Source: an uncultured Eubacterium sp. (lineage in GTDB: Bacteria > Bacillota > Clostridia > Lachnospirales > Lachnospiraceae). From it: a stretch of 29,705 bases of DNA. The notes under the pieces were generated by a model, which searched no databases, was not told where the DNA came from, and saw only the letters and a program-made list of their open reading frames with translations. The stretch lies in NCBI GenBank assembly GCA_910584875.1, contig CAJUDA010000014.1, positions 1 to 29,705 of the forward strand. Reading direction: 5' to 3'. This document shows, one piece after another, positions 16,564-24,901 of the stretch; within the stretch, counting starts at the first letter, position 1, and each line of letters begins with the position of its first letter. A program made the translations under genes and the position numbers.

Positions 16564-18324
16564 TCATTTCTTTATCTTTACTTTTTTGGTTTTGCTCCAC
16601 TTACCGTATTTCTTTTTGCCGTTCGTGACCGAGTAGGCACGGACCCTGACATAATAGGTCTTTTTCTTTTTCAATTTTTTTATGGTCACGGTAAGCTTCT
16701 TCGTTGTCTTCGTCTTACCCTTCTTGAATTTTTTGTTTGTGGCATAGGTATACTGGTATCCTTTGGCATTTTTGACTTTTTTCAATTTAAAAACAAGTGA
16801 TCTTTTCTTCTTGTTTTTGATGGATGTCACTGTCACCCTGCCCGGCGTCACCACCTTTACCGTCTCATCCTTCTTCTCTTCCTGATCTGGTTTCGGATCT
16901 GTCGTACCGCCAGAACCCGGCAGTAATACCGGATCCGAATTAGCCGGAGGGATCACCGGATCTTCCTCTTCGGGAGATCTTTCTATAAGAACCTTTGTCT
17001 TCCAGCCCGTTTCTGTCTGGTAGTTTAACACACCGTCAATGATCGCCATCTTTTTTACAGCATCCGGGAGATACGGTTTTAATCCATCCTCTTCATAGAC
17101 GGACACACCGTCGGAACCACTGACATACATCGTTCCTTCACAGACCGCACACGCCCTGTTATCCGCAGCCGGAATCCCGGGAAAGGGAGCCGCCGTCTGG
17201 CTCTCGCCATCCCAGCTGTATATCTGTCTGCCGCTGCCATAATACCAGCTGCCATCCAGATAATTCATCTGCACTTTGAGTTTCTGCTTTTTCGGAAGGA
17301 TATCGCGGTATGCTGTCCCCATATTCTCCGGTATATCTCCATACAGTTCCTGATTGAGACTGTCCAGAGTATGGCTTTCCAACACATCCGCATTGTTGCT
17401 GATATCATCCAGATTAAAGAGGAAATATTCATGGCTCACATAATCCCGTTCCAGATTGCCGACAGGGTCATCGAAGGTGGCGTCCAGATAATACCAGTTG
17501 CCATCCAGCCGCACCGCATTCCAGGCATGGGTGTCGCTGATCATCTGCCGGCTTTCTATCCCCAGAGCGACTGCCGCCTGGTTCATGACGCCCGCATATG
17601 CCTGACACACTACTTCTCCATCGAGCAGAAGCGTCACCGGTGTATGGACCGCTGCCCCGTCTGTATTACTTTTTGCATAGGAAGCGCGTATCACGATCTC
17701 ATCATGGAGATACAGCAGTTTTTCCATCTCTGACATACTGTTATCTTTCTCTGGTACGGCGAGCAGCTCTTTCAGCCGGCTCTTATAGCTTCGGACCCCT
17801 GCCTTCATCTTCCCTGCCGTTACCGGGCTGTATACTGAGAGACTGTTGAGTGTGCCGGATGTCTTGCTGTAGCTTACTCCGATAAAGGTATGCAGGGCAC
17901 AGAGATTCGGATGCGTACCGATCGCCTCATACACATACTGCAGTGTAAGATCCCTGTTATAAGGAATCCGGTAAGAAGACAGTGAAAATGTGACCTTTGA
18001 TTTCAAATCAAGTCCAATCTGTGACATCTCTGCTGCCGTCAGATCCTTTACCTGGGCTGCCGGACTGCCCGTGCCAGACAGATAACGCTCCATCTGTTCG
18101 TTCATGATCTCTCCCAGATCCTCCAGGGAAACTGCCCGGCTGCTCCTTTTATCTAACTCATCCTGCGGGTTATCCTCCGGCACGGCATACAGGGTTCCTT
18201 TCACCGGATGGGTGACCGTCTCCCCGGATGCCGCCGGATTTTCTTTTGCTTCACTCGTTCCATATCCTGCCATACTGCCAAACACCATACTGAAAATCAG
18301 TATTGCTGTAATAATCCGTTTCAT
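16564..18324 (-). CDS. Secreted transglutaminase-like protein with C-terminal Fn3-like basic domain
   Basis: The 586-residue protein has a signal peptide (1 to about 26), a helical region, and a transglutaminase/protease-like core with the triad Cys240 (GEVVCQAYAG), His266 (DTHAWNAV) and Asp281 (WYYLDATFDDP). A region of about 340-440 follows (WYYGSGRQIYSWDG and similar short beta strands), then a Pro/acidic linker (about 450-490) and a very lysine-rich Fn3-like domain (about 495-586). Bacterial members cleave or cross-link proteins or peptides at the cell surface; the specific substrate is unknown. AGGAGG precedes the start, with TATAAT at 18379 to 18374. It is monocistronic with its own terminator. 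Confidence 0.88.
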   Translation of the reverse strand: MKRIITAILIFSMVFGSMAGYGTSEAKENPAASGETVTHPVKGTLYAVPEDNPQDELDKRSSRAVSLEDLGEIMNEQMERYLSGTGSPAAQVKDLTAAEMSQIGLDLKSKVTFSLSSYRIPYNRDLTLQYVYEAIGTHPNLCALHTFIGVSYSKTSGTLNSLSVYSPVTAGKMKAGVRSYKSRLKELLAVPEKDNSMSEMEKLLYLHDEIVIRASYAKSNTDGAAVHTPVTLLLDGEVVCQAYAGVMNQAAVALGIESRQMISDTHAWNAVRLDGNWYYLDATFDDPVGNLERDYVSHEYFLFNLDDISNNADVLESHTLDSLNQELYGDIPENMGTAYRDILPKKQKLKVQMNYLDGSWYYGSGRQIYSWDGESQTAAPFPGIPAADNRACAVCEGTMYVSGSDGVSVYEEDGLKPYLPDAVKKMAIIDGVLNYQTETGWKTKVLIERSPEEEDPVIPPANSDPVLLPGSGGTTDPKPDQEEKKDETVKVVTPGRVTVTSIKNKKKRSLVFKLKKVKNAKGYQYTYATNKKFKKGKTKTTKKLTVTIKKLKKKKTYYVRVRAYSVTNGKKKYGKWSKTKKVKIKK

Positions 18325-18426
18325 CCAGACCTCCTGTCAGTAAATAATGATCACGTTTTCTTTTGATATCATAATTATATCAGTATTCACAAGAAAAGGA
18401 AATCTTTTTTTTGAGGCAGGTTTGTG

Positions 18427-19257
18427 TCAAAGCAACGCCATTGAACTCAGTAAAACCGCTGCCACACACAATATGCTTCCTGCCCGTTTTTTTCTGCTCA
18501 TCGGTCTTCCTGTAATGAGGCATGCCACAAAAAGCACGAACAGCTGCAGTGGCTGGATCAGCGTATAAAAAAATATATTTGATGCCGCCGCCTCTGCCTC
18601 TGTCATCAGCCCGGCGGCATTCGTGAGCCTTGACAGGATCACGCCTGTCATTTCCTTTCCTGCCGGAAGTTTCCGTCTGGGAAGACGGGGCAGCTGGATC
18701 AGCGCCACGATCAACAATACCAGAATCAGTATGGAGACAGAGTTACCATACCGTGCCATCTTCCCCATCTGCAGACCGTACATAAATTTTGACACAATAT
18801 ACAGCAGGCATACGGCAATGTATTTTCCCATTCCTCCCGACGCTCTCTTTTTATCAGTCAGGATCAGCCAGATCCCGGTCAGGAGGCACAGGGCAAGGAT
18901 CAGAATACTGACCCGGAAACTGCTTTTCCCCTCCCAGAGATTGATCCCGTAGGACAGGATCATATTGATCCCCAGCCACGCCTTTAATTCATAAGGCTCC
19001 ATATGTCTCAGAAGGATCGCCGTCGTATAGAATTCAAGGACCTTCCATACCACCAGACACACCAGGAAAAAGATACAGTAACGGTCCATCCCCAGCCGCC
19101 ACCCGGTGAAGGGCAGACACAGCGCCAGCCAGAATACCGTGACCAGAGACACGAAAAAGGTGTATTCTTCCGGTGTGCATGTAAGCTTCGCAGATATGTA
19201 TTTGTCACCATATGCCGTGATGGAATAAAAAGTAACGGTAAGAGCTGCCCAGATCAT
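18427..19257 (-). CDS. EamA/DMT-like transporter
   Basis: The 276-residue product is almost wholly hydrophobic with about 9-10 predicted membrane helices in two halves, as in drug/metabolite-superfamily EamA proteins. The first helix (MIWAALTVTFYSI) and the long linker between halves near 215 (PRRKLPAGKE) fit this fold. Its ATG overlaps the stop codon of the GH115 gene by 4 bases (ATGA), so the two are translated together. A role in moving a sugar or product linked to xylan breakdown is an inference from that coupling; EamA proteins transport many solutes. Confidence 0.75.
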   Translation of the reverse strand: MIWAALTVTFYSITAYGDKYISAKLTCTPEEYTFFVSLVTVFWLALCLPFTGWRLGMDRYCIFFLVCLVVWKVLEFYTTAILLRHMEPYELKAWLGINMILSYGINLWEGKSSFRVSILILALCLLTGIWLILTDKKRASGGMGKYIAVCLLYIVSKFMYGLQMGKMARYGNSVSILILVLLIVALIQLPRLPRRKLPAGKEMTGVILSRLTNAAGLMTEAEAAASNIFFYTLIQPLQLFVLFVACLITGRPMSRKKRAGSILCVAAVLLSSMALL

Positions 19258-22200
19258 CGCAATACCTCATCCCATTCTGCATCGCCCGGCGGGAGTTCTT
19301 CTCCCACCGTCAGATAAATCCGGTCCACCCGGAACCCGGTCTTCACCGGAAGGATGCCAAGCACATGCTCTCCTGCCGCCAGCCGGATATCCGAGATCCG
19401 GTTCCAGTAGTAAATATGGGAAGTCCCATAGGTAAACTGTCCTCCCGGGGCGTATTGGGCTTTCTGTGGCTGTATGTCCCCGTCCACCGCCAGAACAAGG
19501 GAATCCGATCTTTCGTCCGGAACATACATCAGCATCCACACATGATAGAGTCCTTCTTTCTGTATCTGCAGCCTGTAATGCAGACCAGGGGCATCCCTGG
19601 GATCCTCGTACCGTATCCCTGCCGGCTCCGCCTGCAGGGCAAGTCCGGTCCGCCCGGCTGTCTCCGACTGCAGATGTTCCCAACTGCAGATACTCTTACT
19701 GTCTGGGGTTCTCCATGCCGCCGCTGTCTCCGCCAGCACACACTCCGCTTCGATACGCAGTCTTCCTTTATCTTCTGCCAGGTTATCTGCGGAAATCCGT
19801 TTTAAGACGTCTTTTCCGGCGCCGTCTGCCGTCTCATAGCTTCTTGCCTTCCCCCTCCTCGTCTGGGGATATGCCTCATTGTGGGCGTAGAGCCGGTCGG
19901 TCTTCCAGAAATCCTTTCCCGCATAGACAAGCTCCGGCAGAGGAAGCTCCTCCTGTCCGATCCGGTAAAACTGTACGGTCTGTCTCTGCAGCTCCGGTAT
20001 GCTGATCTCCATCTCATCCCGGGGATATACCATGTCGTATCCACCGTTTTCCCAGATACACGGCAGTCCCAGATTATTTGGTTTCCTCCGTGCTGTGTAG
20101 ATACAGATTCTGTCCAGTGTCACAAATTCATCCGGTATCGTCACCGTCATGGTATGTCGCCCTTTTTCCCTGGCGTTCCACACAAAACAGAGCTTTTCGC
20201 CGTTATCCAGAATGCTGTCTTTCCAGTCTCCCCGCCATTCATCGGTAATGGAAGATTCCAGCTCCACTGGCGGTTCTCTGTCGATCTGCACACGCATCCG
20301 TACCCGCCCCCGTGAATTCAGTGTCACATACCGCTGGAGCTCTACCTGGGTTTCTCCGCAGGAATCGATGTAAAATTCATATTCCAGTACGGCTTCCGCG
20401 CCGTTTTCCGGCACCGCCATCACGGCATCCCCGCACATACGCCCCAGTCCGGGTATGATTTCAGCATTTACCGCCCTCCTGAACTGGCTGGCGATCATCG
20501 TCACTCCGCCGTCCGCCTCAATAAATCCGCAATCATCTTCTGGTTTTTTATCATGATTTTCTCTTTTTATGTGCAGCAGTTTTTTCTGTCCGGTATTTTT
20601 CCCGTACAGCTCCAGTACCGTTTCTTCCGGTTTACCGTTGCCTTGTTTTACTACTGTTATATAAATGCGTTTTTCTGTTTCTATTGTTCCTCCGGTACAG
20701 GAAACGGTAAACCAGGCGTCCTCCTGTCCCCGGATCTCATAGTCCAGTCCGCCGCTGCCGAGATTGCCGATCTCAATCCATTTTTTCTGCAGACCGTGGG
20801 GATAGAAGACCAGTTCTCCTTCCTCTCCGATCCTCTCACCATCCCATGTGACCACACTCATGCAGGGGGCTTCAGCGATCACCAGAGCCGGTTTTCCCGC
20901 CGGGTATAGGGGGATGCCCGGCGGGGGAAATGATTCAGGGGTGAGGATCCGGCTCCATTTCCCATGACTCATGATGTTGTTATAGTAATGCAGCATCTGC
21001 CGTCTGCCATCCATCATGATCCTCGAATATTCAATATACAGGTCTGCCGCCCTGCCAAGTCCCCTGTCATATGACAGCCTGCTCCTGTCAGCAAAATAAT
21101 ATTCTGCATTGCACCAGAACGATGCGTGTATCTTCATCAGGAAAAGCTGAAAGAAGGAATCTTTTTCATCGTCTGGAAGAGATTCCCATAATCGGTTTCC
21201 CCGGTCAAATAAGTCTTTCAGACGCACAAGGCGTCTTCCTGCCTCGTCACCATACCCTTCCTGGGCAAATACATCCGATACCAGATGTTCTACCTTTCTC
21301 ACATTGGTGAGCTGCGCATATTTCCCGTACAGGTCTGCCGCCTCTCTGCCGGGTTCTCCGGAAAAATTGTAATCCACCCATTCCTGTACAAACTGTTCTG
21401 GATTTTTTGTAACGGCTTCCTTTTTGCCGGCCTCCCAGCCATAGCGGAGAAAATACTCGATGTCCATCTCCAGTGGTTTGAGCGCTCCGGCATTCAGCAC
21501 CCACAGTTTCCGGATGCCTTTCCGGTACGACTTCTCCAGTTCATTTCCGGTCTGTGCCAGTGGTATGGAATTGATAAACAGATAACTCATCTCCGGGTGC
21601 GCCCAGTAGGAATTGTGGAAATACAGCCCGTGGCCGCCCGTTCTTTCACGTTCCTTTTCATCCGGATACCGGCGCATATGACCGAAATTATCATTGACCC
21701 AGATCAGTGTTACATCTTCCGGTACATCCAGCCCGGCATCATACAGATCCAGAACTTCTTTATAGGGAATAAACATTTTCACGGAATGTTCTTCCTTTTC
21801 CTGCCCCAGCACCTGCCGAAGCATCTCCCGCTGGTCGCAGAAGACCTGCTGCATCAATTTTACCTTTTCCTGCCGGATCTCATTTTCGTCCAATCCGCTA
21901 TTTTCATATATTTTACTAGTGACAAACCCGGAATCATGGATCCCTCTCATGCCGATCGTATAGGTATTTTCATAATTTTTGTTCTGTTCCAGTCCTTCCC
22001 GCCAGTATTCCCTGATCCGTTCGCGGTTCTCTCCTTCGATGGAATAGTCATATTTCAGATCAAAATAGCCTTTCTTTTCCAGCCATGGTTTCCACTCATT
22101 CTGGTTGCTCCGCAAAAGCATATCGCAATGGGAAGTGCCTACTACGATCCCCATTTCATCTGCCAGTTCTCCATTGCGGGGGTCTTCGTTAAAGTAATTG

Positions 22201-22823
22201 ACATGCATCGCCGGCCATATGTAATTTGCCTTTAACCGGAGCAGAAGCTCAAATATTTTTTCATACAGCTCCGGCCCGATCGTCCCGTCTGCCGTATGTT
22301 TTTTCGCCCACGCCTCCAGTTCCTCTTCATCATTGATAAAGATCCCCCGATACTGGACGGATGGATAGTCTGCCAGATAAAACCCGGCGGTAATCTGAAA
22401 AGAACGTTTCCTGACAGGTACATCTCCGAGATCATGCCAGGGCGAAACACCCATCCTCCGTGAAAGCTCATACACGCCATAAATAGTGCCTCTCCGGTCT
22501 GATCCGGCAATATAGAGAATCCCTTCTGCCTCCTGGATCACATAGCCTTCCCAGCGGTACGAACCGCTTTCATCCCGTATAGGATCTGCCTTTATTACAC
22601 CCAGCCGGATCCTGCTGTCAATCTCGCTGTTTTTCCCGATCGTCCCGATAACGATCGTCAGATCCGCCCCGTTATCTCCGTCAGTCTCTGCTTCGCAGCG
22701 GCATCCCGCCGTCTTTTCTATGTCCGCCTTTAACTGCCGGATGCTTCTTTTCACTGCCCTGTCCTCTTCACTGGAATACGACAATGTAACGCTTCCCGTC
22801 TCATCAGGAAAAAGATTTCGCAT
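19254..22823 (-). CDS. Glycoside hydrolase family 115 (xylan alpha-glucuronidase)
   Basis: The 1189-residue protein shows the GH115 pattern: an N-terminal mixed domain (1-140), then the catalytic barrel with QYRGIFINDEEEL (157-169), LRLKANYIWPAMH (195-207), ADEMGIVVGTSHCDMLLR (221-238), TIGMRGIHDSGF (289-300), IWVNDNFGHMRRYP (374-387) and GGHGLYFHNSYWAHP (396-410), followed by C-terminal beta domains. GH115 enzymes remove (4-O-methyl)glucuronic acid side groups from xylan. No signal peptide is present, so it acts on imported oligosaccharides. It is divergent from an AraC regulator and coupled to an EamA-like permease. GAGGTGA lies upstream of the start. Confidence 0.93.
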   Translation of the reverse strand: MRNLFPDETGSVTLSYSSEEDRAVKRSIRQLKADIEKTAGCRCEAETDGDNGADLTIVIGTIGKNSEIDSRIRLGVIKADPIRDESGSYRWEGYVIQEAEGILYIAGSDRRGTIYGVYELSRRMGVSPWHDLGDVPVRKRSFQITAGFYLADYPSVQYRGIFINDEEELEAWAKKHTADGTIGPELYEKIFELLLRLKANYIWPAMHVNYFNEDPRNGELADEMGIVVGTSHCDMLLRSNQNEWKPWLEKKGYFDLKYDYSIEGENRERIREYWREGLEQNKNYENTYTIGMRGIHDSGFVTSKIYENSGLDENEIRQEKVKLMQQVFCDQREMLRQVLGQEKEEHSVKMFIPYKEVLDLYDAGLDVPEDVTLIWVNDNFGHMRRYPDEKERERTGGHGLYFHNSYWAHPEMSYLFINSIPLAQTGNELEKSYRKGIRKLWVLNAGALKPLEMDIEYFLRYGWEAGKKEAVTKNPEQFVQEWVDYNFSGEPGREAADLYGKYAQLTNVRKVEHLVSDVFAQEGYGDEAGRRLVRLKDLFDRGNRLWESLPDDEKDSFFQLFLMKIHASFWCNAEYYFADRSRLSYDRGLGRAADLYIEYSRIMMDGRRQMLHYYNNIMSHGKWSRILTPESFPPPGIPLYPAGKPALVIAEAPCMSVVTWDGERIGEEGELVFYPHGLQKKWIEIGNLGSGGLDYEIRGQEDAWFTVSCTGGTIETEKRIYITVVKQGNGKPEETVLELYGKNTGQKKLLHIKRENHDKKPEDDCGFIEADGGVTMIASQFRRAVNAEIIPGLGRMCGDAVMAVPENGAEAVLEYEFYIDSCGETQVELQRYVTLNSRGRVRMRVQIDREPPVELESSITDEWRGDWKDSILDNGEKLCFVWNAREKGRHTMTVTIPDEFVTLDRICIYTARRKPNNLGLPCIWENGGYDMVYPRDEMEISIPELQRQTVQFYRIGQEELPLPELVYAGKDFWKTDRLYAHNEAYPQTRRGKARSYETADGAGKDVLKRISADNLAEDKGRLRIEAECVLAETAAAWRTPDSKSICSWEHLQSETAGRTGLALQAEPAGIRYEDPRDAPGLHYRLQIQKEGLYHVWMLMYVPDERSDSLVLAVDGDIQPQKAQYAPGGQFTYGTSHIYYWNRISDIRLAAGEHVLGILPVKTGFRVDRIYLTVGEELPPGDAEWDEVLR

Positions 22824-22845
22824 CCTATTTCACCTCTCCCAAACG

Positions 22846-22874
22846 TTGACAAAATTGTCATTTTTCTATATTAT
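22846..22874 (+). promoter_or_regulatory. Promoter of the AraC-type regulator gene (GH115 module)
   Basis: TTGACA (22846-22851) and TATTAT (22869-22874) are 17 bases apart. The -35 overlaps a 14-base palindrome, TGACAA-AA-TTGTCA (22847-22860), a possible operator. Transcription would begin near 22881, leaving a leader of about 70 bases that contains the TTGCGT repeats. Confidence 0.6.
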
Positions 22875-22898
22875 AGTATTAAATTTCGCAAATTTCTT
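22870..22898 (-). promoter_or_regulatory. Promoter of the GH115 operon (weak -35)
   Basis: On the minus strand TATAAT (22875 to 22870) is 17 bases from a poor -35, AAGAAA (22898 to 22893). The -10 overlaps the opposite-strand -10 of the AraC promoter, so the two cannot easily be open together. Confidence 0.5.
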
Positions 22899-22906
22899 AT
22901 GCCATA

Positions 22907-22933
22907 TTGCGTATTTTCTTTGTAAAGTTGCGT
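22907..22933. promoter_or_regulatory. Candidate AraC operator: TTGCGT direct repeats
   Basis: TTGCGT occurs at 22907-22912 and 22928-22933, exactly 21 bases (two helical turns) apart, just upstream of the weak GH115 -35. A related inverted copy (TTTCGCAAA, 22884-22892) lies in the promoter spacer. Spacing and place fit an AraC-type activator. Confidence 0.5.
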
Positions 22934-22950
22934 TTTGGAGAGGGATGCTT

Positions 22951-23781
22951 ATGATTCAGCTGCAGTCAGATCAGTTAGAATTTAAGATTAACCGGGATTA
23001 CAACTATTGGAATCCCGATTTTCACATGCACAATTTTTATGAGATTTTCTTATTGCGTTCCGGTAATGTTGATTTTTACATGAATAACACGAAACGGCAT
23101 ATCGGTCCGGGGACTTTGATTTTCATTACGGATCAGGATATCCACAAGAGTACCCTGACGGACAACGGGATCTATGAAAGAGCATATATCCATATCCCGC
23201 CCGCGATCCTGTCTGCCTGCTCCAGTGAAGACACGGATCTGTCCGCCTGCTTCCATGCTGAATCCGGTCAGTTCTTCCAGCCCGGGCAGAAACAGGCGGA
23301 TCTGTTTTTTAATACGGTACGCAATATGATGAACCTGGAGAATAAAAAAGATTTTGGATATGACATCATGATTCAGTCAGAATTACTTAAGATTCTTGTA
23401 TCCGTAAACGCACTGTGCCAGAACAGCCAGACGGAACAATTTCTGGAACAATACTCCGCACGGATCTGTGATATGATTTACTATATAGAAGATCACCTCA
23501 GTGAACCGCTGTCTCTGGATCAGATCGCAAAATATTTCTCGATCGATAAATATCATATGTGCCATATTTTTAAGACAGAAACAAATACAACCGTCTACCA
23601 TTTCATACAGTTAAAAAGGATCGCCATGGCAAAGCGGCTGCTCGCCGAGGGAAACAGTCTGACAGAGGTGTGCTTCGACACCGGTTTTCATGACTATAAC
23701 CACTTTATCACAACATTTAAAAAGCACTGCGGCATGACGCCAAAACAATATATACGGATGCAGCGCCGGGGAGAGGAGTAA
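22951..23781 (+). CDS. AraC-family transcriptional regulator of the GH115 operon
   Basis: The 276-residue protein has a cupin-type N-terminal domain (HMHNFYEIFLLRSGNVDFYM, about 28-47) and a C-terminal double helix-turn-helix (about 180-272), with LSLDQIAKYFSIDKYHMCHIFK and the family ending FHDYNHFITTFKKHCGMTPKQY. It is expected to sense a xylan-derived sugar and activate the divergent GH115 gene. The start at 22951 is chosen because GGAGAGGG lies 6 bases upstream; the in-frame ATG at 22945 directly abuts that site, and the frame is open far upstream through the promoter. Confidence 0.9.
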   Translation: MIQLQSDQLEFKINRDYNYWNPDFHMHNFYEIFLLRSGNVDFYMNNTKRHIGPGTLIFITDQDIHKSTLTDNGIYERAYIHIPPAILSACSSEDTDLSACFHAESGQFFQPGQKQADLFFNTVRNMMNLENKKDFGYDIMIQSELLKILVSVNALCQNSQTEQFLEQYSARICDMIYYIEDHLSEPLSLDQIAKYFSIDKYHMCHIFKTETNTTVYHFIQLKRIAMAKRLLAEGNSLTEVCFDTGFHDYNHFITTFKKHCGMTPKQYIRMQRRGEE

Positions 23782-23945
23782 TGAAAAATGAATCCCCACC
23801 CCGATACTGTTTATCTCTCCCGGACTACTTTTCCTCTGGCAAAACATATCGGGTACTCCGGGACTCCTTATCCTCCAGGCAAATTCAAACGCCAGGAAAA
23901 ATAGAAACTGTAAACAATTTTTTTAATTGTTTCCCAATAAATTAA
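23781..23945 (+). other. Possible 54-codon ORF and imperfect repeat after the AraC gene
   Basis: An ATG overlaps the AraC stop codon by one base (TAATG) and opens a 54-codon frame. Within it, two imperfect copies of a 26-27 base unit (23819-23844 and 23858-23884) lie 39 bases apart, that is in frame, both containing GGACT and TCCTC followed by GGCAAA. The predicted peptide shows no recognisable domain. This may be a decayed repeat element rather than a gene. Confidence 0.2.
23912..23932. repeat. AT-rich hairpin after the AraC gene
   Basis: AAACAATT (23912-23919) and AATTGTTT (23925-23932) pair perfectly around five T bases. It might end transcription of the AraC gene weakly, but no T-run follows. 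Confidence 0.35.
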
Positions 23946-23991
23946 TCAACACTTTATTCCGCCTTAAATTGCTGATTAAAGTGTTGATTAA
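23942..23991. repeat. 15-bp inverted repeat downstream of the Fic gene, shared with 28699-28750
   Basis: TTAATCAACACTTTA (23942-23956) is repeated as its exact complement at 23977-23991, with a 20-base spacer. The right arm plus one base (TAAAGTGTTGATTAAA, 23977-23992) recurs exactly at 28735-28750. Confidence 0.75.
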
Positions 23992-24009
23992 ATCATGTAA
24001 CGTATTTCA

Positions 24010-24756
24010 CTATATCTTTAGATGCTCACCGCTATACTCAATTCTATAGTATTCCAGCATACCTTTCATGTTGTCCTGCATAGACAGGCAGGTATCCCTT
24101 AAATAACCACGTTCCCCGCCGGTCTGCCATTCTTTCAATCCTCTGTAATAATAGCCTTTGTACTGGTCTGTAATAATAAACGGAACAATATTATTATGAA
24201 GGCATTCCTTAAACATAATAAGCCTTCCCGTCCGTCCATTGCCATCGTAAAACGGATGAATTTTTTCGTAAGATGCATGAAAGTCCAGAATATCATCCAG
24301 AGTATGGTCCGGTTTACAATTATATTCTTCTAAAAGTCTCTTCATTTCAGCTGGTACCTGTTCCGGGGATGTTGTTTCCATCATGCCCACTGTATTGGGA
24401 AATTTTTTGTAGTCTCCGATAACAGCTTCCGATAAATGGGAATCAAATAAACCCTCTTTTAGCGTTTTATGAAGATGTTTGATATACTCCCCGGTCAATG
24501 GATCCTCCATATGTTCCAATATGCTGTCAAAGCAGCGGAAATGATTTACAGCTTCAAAGATATCGTCTACTTTTGTGGGTTCTATACCAACCGTTCTTGT
24601 ATCATAGATATACTGGGTCTGTTCATGGGAGAGCGTGCTTCCCTCCATATGGTTGGAGTTGTAAGCAAAATCAACCTGAAGCCTGCCATAAATTCCGCCT
24701 TTTATGCCATGCTCTTGTTCGCTTTTCAATACAGAAACCAGTGTGCGCCCTGCCAT
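24010..24756 (-). CDS. Fic-domain protein (putative AMPylator) with N-terminal inhibitory motif
   Basis: The 248-residue protein has the full Fic catalytic motif HPFYDGNGRTGR (167-178), with the catalytic histidine and phosphate-binding residues intact. Near the N-terminus SNHMEG (34-39) fits the inhibitory pattern (S/T)xxxE(G/N), with Glu38 expected to block ATP binding (class II Fic). Such enzymes usually transfer AMP to a protein hydroxyl. The start at 24756 is chosen because GGGAGG lies upstream and an extended -10 promoter sits further upstream; the ATG at 24816 lies upstream of that promoter. No antitoxin partner gene is adjacent, which fits self-inhibition. The target is unknown. Confidence 0.92.
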   Translation of the reverse strand: MAGRTLVSVLKSEQEHGIKGGIYGRLQVDFAYNSNHMEGSTLSHEQTQYIYDTRTVGIEPTKVDDIFEAVNHFRCFDSILEHMEDPLTGEYIKHLHKTLKEGLFDSHLSEAVIGDYKKFPNTVGMMETTSPEQVPAEMKRLLEEYNCKPDHTLDDILDFHASYEKIHPFYDGNGRTGRLIMFKECLHNNIVPFIITDQYKGYYYRGLKEWQTGGERGYLRDTCLSMQDNMKGMLEYYRIEYSGEHLKI

Positions 24757-24786
24757 GTCGGAATACCTCCCACTCTTTTGTTTCCT

Positions 24787-24792
24787 ATTATA
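24787..24792 (-). promoter_or_regulatory. Extended -10 promoter element of the Fic gene
   Basis: On the minus strand TGGTATAAT gives a perfect -10 with the TGn extension; the -35 (TGGTAA, 24815 to 24810) is weak. It places the transcript start about 25 bases before the chosen start codon. Confidence 0.5.
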
Positions 24793-24901
24793 CCAGACTT
24801 CTATATTGTTTACCATGTTAAAAAATTCAGATTTATCCCTAATTTAATGCACAATCGGGAATTATTTTTATCCATGCCACCTGGTCTCTTTCCTGGCGCT
24901 A

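Noticed and set aside
21285..22235. 316-codon open frame antisense to GH115
   Set aside because: A shadow of a well-supported catalytic domain on the other strand.
22720..22950. 77-residue N-terminal extension of the GH115-module AraC protein
   Set aside because: It overlaps the start of the divergent GH115 gene and the promoter region; the start at 22951 has the proper ribosome binding site and family N-terminus.
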